From assembly GCF_039962255.1 (NCBI RefSeq), contig NZ_JAMPKY010000007.1:248001-312000 (forward strand): a stretch of 64,000 bases of DNA, written 5' to 3'. Of this stretch, positions 1-7,695 are shown piece by piece (position 1 is the first letter of the stretch; each line of letters opens with the position of its first letter). The translations under genes were made by a program, and so were the position numbers. Origin of the DNA: Leptolyngbya subtilissima AS-A7. Its GTDB lineage: Bacteria; Cyanobacteriota; Cyanobacteriia; Phormidesmidales; Phormidesmidaceae. Under the pieces are notes generated by a model, which did no database searches, was not told where the DNA came from, and worked only from the letters and a program-made list of their open reading frames with translations.

Positions 1-471
1 GCGGCTATCCACTGTTACCCAGGCGGCCTGTAGCGCGTTCGAGGGTTCGGCCCCAACCACTCGCACCTGACTGCCGTAGCCGCTAAAGTGCAGCAGCACA
101 ACATCGTCGGCCTGGGCCTGCCGCACTAAATGTTCGTCAATGGCAGTCAGAATGTTGGCGCGGGTGGCCTCCTCGTTGATTACCGTGACCACATCCGCTG
201 ACTGAAAGCCAAAGCGATGCACCAGCAGCTGCCGCTGTAGTTCGACATCGGTGACGCAGCCCCTAAGAGCAATATCTTGGGCTACTCCAGGGTCGAGGGC
301 GCGATCGGGGTAGGCATTGATGCCAATCAACAGGGCCAGCCGACGACGGGCGGGCTTGGCCAGGGCCTCTTGGTAGCGGCTATAGGTTGTTAGCCAAGCC
401 GTACCGCCTACTCCCAGCGCTCCTAGGGCCAAGCTTGCCTGCTGCAAAAACGCCCGTCGTTTCAGTGTCAC
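1..471 (-). CDS. Tat-exported caspase-like (C14, orthocaspase) protein, N-terminal part; probably a pseudo-protease
   Basis: Partial gene: the C-terminus lies beyond the left edge, leaving 157 residues. Reading starts at GTG 471; a TAG lies a few codons upstream in frame and AGGA sits about 12 nt before the start. The N-terminus reads MTLKRRAFLQQASLALG, a twin-arginine (RRAFLQ) signal followed by a hydrophobic stretch, so export is predicted. Then comes the p20 caspase fold start (RRLALLIGINAYPD), the N-terminal strand typical of cyanobacterial metacaspases. The catalytic-His motif, normally H-Y-S-G-H-G, reads HFSGYGSQ: the catalytic His position is Tyr (codon at 76-78). His/Cys to Tyr/Ser replacement is known from cyanobacterial pseudo-orthocaspases, so this copy is probably non-proteolytic, but the Cys region is outside the window. 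It starts 18 bp after the sat stop and may be cotranscribed. Family call is strong; inactivity is inference. Confidence 0.85.
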   Translation of the reverse strand, partial: MTLKRRAFLQQASLALGALGVGGTAWLTTYSRYQEALAKPARRRLALLIGINAYPDRALDPGVAQDIALRGCVTDVELQRQLLVHRFGFQSADVVTVINEEATRANILTAIDEHLVRQAQADDVVLLHFSGYGSQVRVVGAEPSNALQAAWVTVDSR

Positions 472-489
472 CGAGTTGATTGCATCCTA

Positions 490-1671
490 CTAGCTGACGG
501 CTTCGGGAACCCGCATGGCCTTAGCCAGCTCCGCCGCCACCTCGGGCCGAGAAAACTCAGGGGGGGGCAGCTCGCCGCGGCGCAGCATCTCCCGTACCTT
601 GGTACCCGACAGGTGAATCCGCTCGTCCTTGGTGCTGGGGCTAGTTTTAGAGGTGGCCATGCCCCCGGTGCGGGTGCAGTAGAAGGCGTGCTCAAACTTC
701 ATGGGCACGATGCCCAGCTCCGTCGGCTCAAACTCGTCGAAGATGTATTGAGCGTCGTAGGTGCCGTAGTAATCGCCCACTCCAGCGTGGTCGCGGCCCA
801 CAATGAAGTGGGTGCAGCCATAGTTCTTGCGGATCAGCGCGTGGAAAATCGCTTCCCTAGGGCCAGCGTAGCGCATTGCGGAGGGATTGATCGCAAGAAT
901 CACGCGGTCTTGGGGGAAGTAGTGTTCCACCATAATCTCGTAGCAGCGCATGCGCACATCGGCGGGAATATCGTCGGATTTGGTGGCCCCCACCAGCGGG
1001 TGCAAAAATAGCCCGTCAACGGTTTCTAGAGCGCACTTTTGAATGTACTCGTGGGCCCGGTGAATGGGGTTGCGGGTCTGAAAGCCGACGACGGTTTTCC
1101 AGTTGCGATCGCGAAACAACGCCCGCGAGGTAGCTGGGTCAATCTGGTAGGTGGGGAAGAGGGGATGGGGATCGCGCTGGAGCAACCACACCGGGCCAGC
1201 CAAGTTTACCGCCCCTTGGTCGTAGACCACCTTGACGCCAGGGTGCTTCTCGTCGTCGGTGCGGTAGACGTTGATAGCCTCGTGGGCCTTGTCGTAGGTG
1301 TATTTTTCTTCCAGTTCCAGCACGCCGACAAAGCGACCAGTTGGGTCATCCAGGCGCACTAGACTGCCCTCTTGCAGGGGGGCGGCGGTGGCTTCATCCA
1401 CCGACAGGGTAACCGGAATTGCCCAGGGTAGGCCGTTGGCGAGGCGCATGTCGGTGACCACGGTGTCGTAGTCGGCTTTCTTCATGAATCCGTTGAGAGG
1501 GCTAAAACCGCCAATGGCAATCATTACCAGGTCAGAGAAGGCCCGCTCGTCCAATCTCACCCGAGGCAGGGTATCGGCTTTGTCTGAGAACTGAGTTCTT
1601 TGGTCGGGCGTCGCTAGGCGATCGACCAGAGTGCCGCCGTGGGGGGCAATACCGTTTTTTTCTAGAGTCAT
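490..1671 (-). CDS. sat: Sulfate adenylyltransferase (ATP sulfurylase)
   Basis: 393 residues, normal for the single-domain bacterial/cyanobacterial enzyme. It makes adenosine 5'-phosphosulfate from ATP and sulfate, the first step of assimilatory sulfate reduction in the cytoplasm. The N-terminus reads [13 protein letters not shown] as usual for the family. The ATP/sulfate site motif is [13 protein letters not shown] (HxxH-type) and the second nucleotide motif is [13 protein letters not shown], both intact. I chose ATG 1671 because homologues begin shortly before the APHGG motif; an in-frame ATG at 1728 would add 19 residues with no family counterpart. The downstream caspase-like gene follows after 18 bp. 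No APS kinase or PAPS reductase lies nearby. Confidence 0.95.
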   Translation of the reverse strand: MTLEKNGIAPHGGTLVDRLATPDQRTQFSDKADTLPRVRLDERAFSDLVMIAIGGFSPLNGFMKKADYDTVVTDMRLANGLPWAIPVTLSVDEATAAPLQEGSLVRLDDPTGRFVGVLELEEKYTYDKAHEAINVYRTDDEKHPGVKVVYDQGAVNLAGPVWLLQRDPHPLFPTYQIDPATSRALFRDRNWKTVVGFQTRNPIHRAHEYIQKCALETVDGLFLHPLVGATKSDDIPADVRMRCYEIMVEHYFPQDRVILAINPSAMRYAGPREAIFHALIRKNYGCTHFIVGRDHAGVGDYYGTYDAQYIFDEFEPTELGIVPMKFEHAFYCTRTGGMATSKTSPSTKDERIHLSGTKVREMLRRGELPPPEFSRPEVAAELAKAMRVPEAVS

Positions 1672-1870
1672 GGAGATACCGCTGCCTTCTGCTGATGATG
1701 AAACACGAAAGATTTGAAGCCAAGCCATGGCCTAGCTGACCAAAGCAACTCCGGTTTTCCGCTAGGGAAACGGGGTTAACTGTCTTGTTCTATGAAATTA
1801 CATCTTGGTACCAATGTCACCCAGGCGCTGAGCTGTCTCTGGGGATGGCCAACTCTAGCCCGCCACCACA

Positions 1871-2242
1871 TTAATCGCGATTGATCTGCTTCCAGAGGGG
1901 GTGAGATGGTCCCTGGGCTGCAATGCGATCGCACAATTTTTCGAGTCGTCGCTGCTCGTCTTTGGTCATGCCCCACAAAATGTAGCGGCTCTCAGCCACC
2001 AATAGGGCAACGGTCAGGCCCACGCAGAGCCCCAACCCCAGGGCGGCAGGACGGTTGTAGGCCAAACCCAGCCGTACCGTTGACCAAGTGAAGTACTGGC
2101 GCAGTTGGGCAATCTCAGGGCGCAGGCTCCACAGGCTAAGGGGCGCTACCGTCAGCCACAGCAGTCCGCTAGTCGCCCACCAGCGGCGTAGCATGACGGC
2201 ACGCAGGCGCTCTAGAGGCGCAGGATAGCTAGGGGTACCCAT
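1871..2242 (-). CDS. Small hypothetical membrane protein downstream of secDF
   Basis: 123 residues from ATG 2242. Two hydrophobic segments are visible (around LLWLTVAPLSLWSL and LGLGLCVGLTVALLVAE), followed by a charged C-terminal tail (TKDEQRRLEKLCDRIAAQ) that looks helical. A longer version starting at 2299 would overlap the secF stop at 2256 by 44 nt; the ATG at 2242 leaves a 13 bp gap and has GGAA upstream, so it is preferred. It is the last gene of the apparent pdhB-secD-secF run on this strand. I do not recognise a named family; a role connected with the translocase is suggested only by position. Confidence 0.65.
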   Translation of the reverse strand: MGTPSYPAPLERLRAVMLRRWWATSGLLWLTVAPLSLWSLRPEIAQLRQYFTWSTVRLGLAYNRPAALGLGLCVGLTVALLVAESRYILWGMTKDEQRRLEKLCDRIAAQGPSHPLWKQINRD

Positions 2243-2255
2243 GGCTAAAATTCCG

Positions 2256-3227
2256 TCAGCTTTGGGTTTCGGGCTGAGCTTCTGCCAAGTCAGGGTCATC
2301 GCTGTAGGCTTGGCCCGTGCGTTCTCGCCACAGGGCTAGCAGCGAACTGGCCACAAAGATGCTGGAGTAGGCCCCGGCGACAAAACCCACAATCAAGGCC
2401 AGAGCAAAATATTTTAGGGTGGGGCCACCAAAGATGACGATCGCCACCAGCGGCAGCGTTGTTGTCAGTGAGGTATTGATCGAGCGGGCTAGGGTTTGGT
2501 TGACGGCGCTGTCGACAATGTCGTTGATGTGGCTGCCGGGGCTGAGCTTCATGTTCTCACGGACGCGATCGTAAATCACCACCGTGTCGTTGACCGAAAA
2601 GCCCACAATGGTGAGCAGCGACACGATGAACAGACTGTCGACCTCAACGCCGAGCACCAGCCCCAAGATGGCAAACACGCCAGCGGTAATAATCACATCG
2701 TGAGCTAGAGCCAAAATCGCCAGCAGCGCATAGTCGAGCTTAAAGCGCAGGCTCATGTAGGCGACAATTCCGGCAAAGGAAACCAGCAGAGCGAGCAGGC
2801 CTGCCACCAACAGCTGTTTCCCCACCACCGGCCCGACGGTATCAATTTGGGTAGAACCAGGGTCAAAGGGGCCGATGGCCTCGTCGAGTGCGCTTTGCAG
2901 AGGCGCACGCTCATCTACAGTCAGGGTGCGGGTGCGAATCGAGAGCACCTGCTGGTCTTCCCCTAAAAGCTGAAGGCTGCTGGAGTCGAGCCCCTGATCT
3001 CCCAATACCTGTCTAACGTCTGCTAGCTCTAGCGGTTCGGTACAGCTATCGGTAGTCACGCAGGCCCGGGTCAGCTGTAGCCGGGTGCCGCCAGCAAAAT
3101 CAAGGCCCGGCTTGAGGGGCGCCCCCAGTTGCTGCCACGAGATCGCCATGGCCACGAGGCTGACCAGCACCAGCCCTATCGAAATTCCCCACCACAGACC
3201 GCGCTGCTTAATAATGTTGAGCTTCAT
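2256..3227 (-). CDS. secF: Protein translocase subunit SecF
   Basis: 323 residues. SecF pairs with SecD in the membrane and uses the proton gradient to pull preproteins through SecYEG. An N-terminal membrane helix is followed by the conserved [12 protein letters not shown] motif, a periplasmic P1-like loop (about residues 45-130), then five helices with the characteristic [18 protein letters not shown] block of the second half. Length and motifs are typical. It starts 9 bp after the secD stop, so the two are almost certainly one transcript. Confidence 0.96.
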   Translation of the reverse strand: MKLNIIKQRGLWWGISIGLVLVSLVAMAISWQQLGAPLKPGLDFAGGTRLQLTRACVTTDSCTEPLELADVRQVLGDQGLDSSSLQLLGEDQQVLSIRTRTLTVDERAPLQSALDEAIGPFDPGSTQIDTVGPVVGKQLLVAGLLALLVSFAGIVAYMSLRFKLDYALLAILALAHDVIITAGVFAILGLVLGVEVDSLFIVSLLTIVGFSVNDTVVIYDRVRENMKLSPGSHINDIVDSAVNQTLARSINTSLTTTLPLVAIVIFGGPTLKYFALALIVGFVAGAYSSIFVASSLLALWRERTGQAYSDDPDLAEAQPETQS

Positions 3228-3236
3228 GGGGCACTC

Positions 3237-4670
3237 CTAGGGGCGAACGGTGTCGGGGCGAGCAGTGGTTAAGCCGGGGCAAAACAGGCTGGGGCGCCGA
3301 AACTGCGGCAGGCTAATAGCTAAGAACATCAGGGTACGGGTGCAGGTCAAAGCAGTAAACATGCTGATAATGACACCAATGGCCAGGGTTAGGGCAAACC
3401 CCTTAACTAGCCCGGCGCCAAAGTAAAACAACGCCAAACAGGAGATCAGGGTTGTGACGTTGCCATCTAAGATGCTTGAAAAGGCTCGGTAGAAGCCCGA
3501 TTCAACCGAGCGGTAGAGGGTTTTACCCGCCTGTAGCTCTTCACGGGTGCGCTCAAAAATCAGCACGTTGGCATCTACTGCCATGCCGATGCTGAGAATA
3601 AACCCGGCAATACCCGGCAGGGTAAGGGTCACCCCCAGCAGGTTAAAGGCCGCCCAGGTGAGCAGGGCGTAGATGATCAGGGCGATATCGGCTAGGACAC
3701 CGGGCAGGCGGTAGTAAATCGCCATGAACACCAGCACCAATCCCAAGCCAGCGATGCCGGCGTAGAGGCTGCGCTGAATACTATCGCGGCCCAGGGTAGG
3801 CCCTACGGTGCGATTCTCAACCACCTCTACAGGTAGGGGCAGGGCACCACCGCGTAGCTGAATCTCTAGGTCGCGGGCCGACTCGGCAGTAAAGTTGCCA
3901 GAGATAACGGCGCTGCCCCCGGTGATGCCGGTCTCAGCGTACTGCACATTCACTGTTGGCGCACTGAGCAGGCGGTTGTCGAGAAAGATGCCGATGGTGC
4001 GGCCGGTACCGGCGATCGCCTTACTAATCTCAGCAAATTCGTTGCCGCCCTCACTGTTGAACTGAATCACCACCTCCCAGAGGGTGCCGCTGGTGGGCCG
4101 GGCGATCGCATCGGTCAGCTTGTCTCCACCCAGGGTGCTGGGCTCAAACAGAGCCGCCACGGCCTTTTCGCTGGCGGTGATATCGGCCTGGAGCTTGTCG
4201 ATACGAGCCTGGGTATCGCTGTTCATTTCCCCGTTCGACGGCAGGGTGGCCTGGAGTGCCGCTAGCTCGCCCAGGTGACCTTGCAGCACCTGATTCTCGA
4301 TCTGGAGCTGCTGGTCGGTGCCGGGCCGCTGGGCGCGAAACTCTAGCTGTGCTGTGCCCCCCAACACCCGCTCTGCCTGCTGAGGATCGCTGACGCCGGG
4401 CAGCTGCACCAGCAGCTGGTTGTTGCCCAGCTGCTGCACCACCGCTTCCGAAACGCCCAGGCCGTTAACTCGGCCTTCGACCACGGTTTGCACCGCCTCC
4501 AGCTCCCGCTCAGTGATAGTGGGAATGGCGGCGGTGGGCTGTACCTGGATGGTGAGCTGAGAACCCCCCCGCAGGTCTAACCCCAGACGGGTGGGTATCT
4601 GGGTTATCACCACCACGGAGGCGATGGTGATAACCAAAATAACCCCTAGCCAAGCTCGATATTTTGCCAT
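3237..4670 (-). CDS. secD: Protein translocase subunit SecD
   Basis: 477 residues. Partner of SecF in the RND-like accessory complex of the Sec translocon. Seen in order: N-terminal helix, GLDLRGGSQLTIQV motif, a long periplasmic region (about residues 45-285) with LGGTAQLEFRA, then a six-helix domain with FILSIGMAVDANVLIFERTREEL, the conserved motif of helix 4 in the RND core. In cyanobacteria this complex serves thylakoid and plasma membranes. Upstream, separated by a 135 bp gap with a degenerate palindromic repeat, is pdhB. The C-terminal tail after the last helix is short and Pro/Arg-rich. Confidence 0.96.
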   Translation of the reverse strand: MAKYRAWLGVILVITIASVVVITQIPTRLGLDLRGGSQLTIQVQPTAAIPTITERELEAVQTVVEGRVNGLGVSEAVVQQLGNNQLLVQLPGVSDPQQAERVLGGTAQLEFRAQRPGTDQQLQIENQVLQGHLGELAALQATLPSNGEMNSDTQARIDKLQADITASEKAVAALFEPSTLGGDKLTDAIARPTSGTLWEVVIQFNSEGGNEFAEISKAIAGTGRTIGIFLDNRLLSAPTVNVQYAETGITGGSAVISGNFTAESARDLEIQLRGGALPLPVEVVENRTVGPTLGRDSIQRSLYAGIAGLGLVLVFMAIYYRLPGVLADIALIIYALLTWAAFNLLGVTLTLPGIAGFILSIGMAVDANVLIFERTREELQAGKTLYRSVESGFYRAFSSILDGNVTTLISCLALFYFGAGLVKGFALTLAIGVIISMFTALTCTRTLMFLAISLPQFRRPSLFCPGLTTARPDTVRP

Positions 4671-4773
4671 TGCGATTTGCTGCGGTGTGGGTGCGGATAG
4701 TGATCCCTTGGAATGGGCAACGCCTTGGGGATCGCGGCGATGGGGAGGACTGTTCCTAAATAAATATTAGGCG

Positions 4774-4795
4774 GAGGTAGGCGATGCCCACCCTG
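4774..4795. repeat. Degenerate copy of a palindromic GGGTGGGCA-TGCCCACC repeat
   Basis: The stretch GTAGGCGATGCCCACCCTGC, read on the other strand, matches the GTAGGGTGGGCA..TGCCCACC repeat seen better preserved at 5918-5938 and at 36761-36903, with several mismatches. It lies in the pdhB-secD gap. Confidence 0.5.
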
Positions 4796-4805
4796 CAGCG
4801 GCTCC

Positions 4806-5789
4806 CTAGACCTTAAGGGCGACCATATTTTCGACGGCAGCCTCGATTTGTTTGGGCTGCACGATGGTCAGTGTCTCTAGCTTACCGTTGTAAGGGGTGG
4901 GGATGTCTTGGGACGACAGGCGCACCACCGGGGCATCGAGTTCGTCAAAGTAGCGATCATTAATAGAGGCAATGATTTCAGCACCAATACCACCGGTTTT
5001 CATGCACTCTTCCACAATAATGACCCGGTGGGTCTTCTTGATTGAGGCCCCAATGGTGTCGAAATCTAACGGCTTGAGGGAAATCAGGTCAATCACCTCG
5101 GGGTCAATGCCTTTCTTCTCTAGGCCCTTGACCGCCTGGGTAACGTGGTGGCGCATGCGGGAGTAGGTGAGGATAGTGACATCCTTGCCAGGGCGCACAA
5201 TTTCGGCCTTGTCTAGGGGCACCACGTATTCGTGGTTGGGCAGCTCTTCTTTGAGGTTGTAGAGCAGCACGTGCTCAAAAAACAGCACCGGGTTGTCGTC
5301 GCGAATGGCGGCCTTAAGCAGCCCCTTGGCGTTGTAGGGAGTGGAGCAGGCGACAATTTTCAGCCCCGGCACCGCCTGAAAGTAAGCTTCGAGCCTCTGG
5401 GAGTGCTCGGCCCCCAGCTGCCGCCCCACGCCGCCAGGCCCACGAATCACCATAGGAATTTTATAGTTACCGCCTGAGGTGTAGCGCAGCATGCCGGCGT
5501 TGTTGGCGATCTGGTTGAAGGCCAGCAGCAAGAAGCCCATGTTCATGCCCTCGATAATCGGGCGCAGGCCGGTCATGGCAGCACCGACGGCCATGCCAGT
5601 GAAGCTGTTTTCGGCGATCGGGGTGTCGAGTACGCGCAGCTCGCCATACTTGTTGTAAAGGTCTTTGGTGACCTTATAGGAACCGCCGTAGACGCCGACA
5701 TCTTCGCCCAGAACAAAGACGGTATCGTCGCGGCCCATCTCTTCGTCGATGGCCTCGCGCAGGGCGTTAAATAGGAGGGTTTCTGCCAT
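4806..5789 (-). CDS. pdhB: Pyruvate dehydrogenase E1 component, beta subunit
   Basis: 327 residues, the normal size for the beta chain of the heterotetrameric (alpha2beta2) E1 of Gram-positive/plastid type. With PdhA it decarboxylates pyruvate and passes the acetyl group to E2, feeding acetyl-CoA to fatty-acid synthesis. Family marks include [26 protein letters not shown] at the N-terminus (Glu of GED activates thiamine diphosphate), [18 protein letters not shown], and the C-terminal transketolase domain with [17 protein letters not shown]. The start ATG 5789 is preceded by a short-tandem-repeat tract at 5811-5843. pdhA lies 194 bp upstream on the same strand. Confidence 0.96.
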   Translation of the reverse strand: MAETLLFNALREAIDEEMGRDDTVFVLGEDVGVYGGSYKVTKDLYNKYGELRVLDTPIAENSFTGMAVGAAMTGLRPIIEGMNMGFLLLAFNQIANNAGMLRYTSGGNYKIPMVIRGPGGVGRQLGAEHSQRLEAYFQAVPGLKIVACSTPYNAKGLLKAAIRDDNPVLFFEHVLLYNLKEELPNHEYVVPLDKAEIVRPGKDVTILTYSRMRHHVTQAVKGLEKKGIDPEVIDLISLKPLDFDTIGASIKKTHRVIIVEECMKTGGIGAEIIASINDRYFDELDAPVVRLSSQDIPTPYNGKLETLTIVQPKQIEAAVENMVALKV

Positions 5790-5810
5790 TGCTTTGGTCT
5801 AAATAGGGTA

Positions 5811-5843
5811 GGGGGTTGAGTGGGTGGATGGGTGGGCGGGTAG
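5811..5843. repeat. Short tandem repeat tract (GGGTGGATGGGTGGGCGGG type)
   Basis: Imperfect heptamer-like repeats related to GGATGGGTAG lie 22 nt upstream of the pdhB start codon. The same family recurs at 23811-23880, 31424-31479, 35509-35603 and 36734-36760. Such STRR tracts are common in cyanobacterial genomes. Confidence 0.7.
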
Positions 5844-5938
5844 GGTGCATTCGCGGTCAACTCCCCTGGGGGATTCTCAAGCCAATGTCGTACCGCAATG
5901 CACCGTTTTTAGAGGCCGTAGAGTGGGCACTGCCCACC
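5844..5938. repeat. Intergenic palindromic repeat cluster between pdhA and pdhB
   Basis: Left arm GGTGCATTCGCGGT (5844-5857) pairs with right arm ACCGCAATGCACC (5892-5904), with one base unpaired. Just after it, GTGGGCA-C-TGCCCAC (5923-5937) is a perfect 7-bp inverted repeat inside GTAGAGTGGGCACTGCCCACC. Both motif types resemble dispersed cyanobacterial intergenic palindromes; the second recurs at 36761-36781. Confidence 0.7.
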
Positions 5939-5983
5939 GCTAGATATGCTGAGTTTCAAGCGCTTATGCCGGTTTCAGGGTGC

Positions 5984-7012
5984 TCACTCGTCGGCGAAGA
6001 TATATTTATAGAGGTCATCGGGGCTGGGCTCGGGGCTCTCTTCGGCGAAGGTGAGGGCGTCGTCGATGCGGGTCTGGATGCGATCGCGCACTTCCTTCAG
6101 CGTCCCCTCGTCGGCCAGATTCTGCTCTAGCAGGTAGCCCTCAAACCGCTTGATGGGATCGCGGGCCAGCCAGGCTTCTTTTTCGGCCTTCGATCGCAGC
6201 TCGTCGGGGTCAGCCAGCGAGTGGCCCCTAAAGCGGTAGGTGAGAGCCTCGATCAGGGTGGGACCTTCGCCCGCGCGGGCGCGGGCAACCGCCTGCTGAG
6301 CAACCTCGCGCACGGCCATCACATCCATGCCATCAACTTCAACGCCGGGCATGCCGAATACTGCGGCTTTTTTATAGATCTCGGGCTGGGAAGTGGCGCG
6401 CTCGTGGGCCATGCCGATTGCCCACTTGTTGTTTTCCACCACAAATAAAATCGGCAGCTTCCAGAGAGCGGCCATGTTCAGGCACTCAAAGAACTGGCCG
6501 TTGTTGCTGGTGCCATCGCCAAAGAAGCAGGCGGTGACTTGGTCGGCGTTGGAGTCACCTAGAGCGTCGCGGCGGTAGCGCGACTGAAACGCTGCCCCCA
6601 AAGCTACGGGAATGCCTTCGCCAATAAAGGCAAAGCCCCCCAGCATGTTGTGCTCGCTCGAGAACAGGTGCATCGAGCCGCCTCGCCCCTTGCTACAACC
6701 CGTTTCTTTGCCAAACAGCTCGGCCATGACATTCTTGGCGGGCACCCCAGCGCTGAGGGCGTGGACGTGATCGCGATAGGTGCTGCACACGTAGTCGTCA
6801 GACCGCAGCGATTTGATCACCCCGCTAGAGACCGCTTCCTGGCCGTTGTAGAGGTGCACGAAGCCGAACATCTTGCCCCGGTAATACATCTCGGCGCACT
6901 TGTCCTCAAAAAAGCGCCCCAGGATCATGTCTTCGTAAAGTCTCAGCCCCTCTTCGGGGGCGATCTGAGCTGCTGGAGCGTGGAATTGGGGTAACGTCCG
7001 TTCTTGAACCAT
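5984..7012 (-). CDS. pdhA: Pyruvate dehydrogenase E1 component, alpha subunit
   Basis: 342 residues, typical for the alpha chain. The thiamine-diphosphate motif reads [20 protein letters not shown] and ends about 30 residues later at [10 protein letters not shown] (GDG..NN pattern). The substrate/entry region [19 protein letters not shown] and the phosphorylation-loop-like [15 protein letters not shown] are present. ATG 7012 begins [14 protein letters not shown]. It sits 194 bp upstream of pdhB, separated by repeats but with no opposing gene, so co-transcription is likely. E2 and E3 are not in the window. Confidence 0.96.
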   Translation of the reverse strand: MVQERTLPQFHAPAAQIAPEEGLRLYEDMILGRFFEDKCAEMYYRGKMFGFVHLYNGQEAVSSGVIKSLRSDDYVCSTYRDHVHALSAGVPAKNVMAELFGKETGCSKGRGGSMHLFSSEHNMLGGFAFIGEGIPVALGAAFQSRYRRDALGDSNADQVTACFFGDGTSNNGQFFECLNMAALWKLPILFVVENNKWAIGMAHERATSQPEIYKKAAVFGMPGVEVDGMDVMAVREVAQQAVARARAGEGPTLIEALTYRFRGHSLADPDELRSKAEKEAWLARDPIKRFEGYLLEQNLADEGTLKEVRDRIQTRIDDALTFAEESPEPSPDDLYKYIFADE

Positions 7013-7695
7013 GGGTTTGCTGGGTCCTACGCCGCGATGTCCAACATTTGACTATACCGAAAAGTATCCCCCCTTGGGCAGAGAGCTGGCTGGGATATGC
7101 CTTTCATCATACCGACCGGGCTGCAGGGCTATGGTGCTCGACTTGGCCATCAAGCCAAGATCATGCTGACCGTTGTGCCCACTAATTGGTCTCTGCTGCT
7201 CACTGTGAAACCGTCTGGAGTTGGGAATAGGATCTTTATTCAACCTTTAACGTGCTTACCGACTAGGTGAATGGTCTTTACCTGTAACTGAACCGGGCGC
7301 TAACCCTGCGATCGCGCTAAAGCATCTCGCTGACCATAGATTGAGCTTAGACACTAATGGAGCAGCCAGAGATCGTCGGCTGACTAGTCAAGGGTCGCGA
7401 TCGCTCTGGCAGCGGCGGCAAAGATGTGTTATAAACTTCACTTTTGTCCTGATTTTGGGGCAAACGCGATAGGGTGTAGCTATTTCCTAGAATGCCGTTG
7501 GGTCACAGAGTGGCACGGTCTAGGAAAAGTGACGGTTGAAACTAGGTCTTAGGGCCATGGATGCGTAGCAAAGACTTGGGGGCAAAGATGGATCCTGAGG
7601 GTGCGGTGCGCGTTAAAAGTTCGGCGGTTTAGACAGTCCGCAATAAATCTTTTCGGATACTATTTCGAGTGAATTCGCCGTTGGGGACGTGAGCT
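7013..7695. promoter_or_regulatory. Divergent intergenic region between pdhA and ftn2, with a candidate pdhA -10
   Basis: 683 bp without a convincing gene. On the minus strand a TATAGT hexamer at 7056-7051 lies 38 nt before the pdhA start and is a reasonable -10 box; no clear -35 precedes it. A 63-codon reading frame at 7052-7243 is not supported. On the plus side the ftn2 start is preceded by GGGGACGTGAGCT; no confident promoter was found for it. Several HIP1-type GCGATCGC sites are present. Confidence 0.4.

Noticed and set aside
1743-1775. Imperfect hairpin upstream of sat (CCGGTTTTCC / GGGAAACGGG)
   Set aside because: Two mismatches in a short stem and no T-run; not strong enough to call a terminator or riboswitch.
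5811-5938. CRISPR-like repeat array between pdhA and pdhB
   Set aside because: Repeat units are short, imperfect and without regular spacers; they fit STRR and palindromic repeats.
7052-7243. 63-codon minus-strand frame between pdhA and ftn2
   Set aside because: No ribosome site, overlaps the probable pdhA promoter, and composition is not protein-like.
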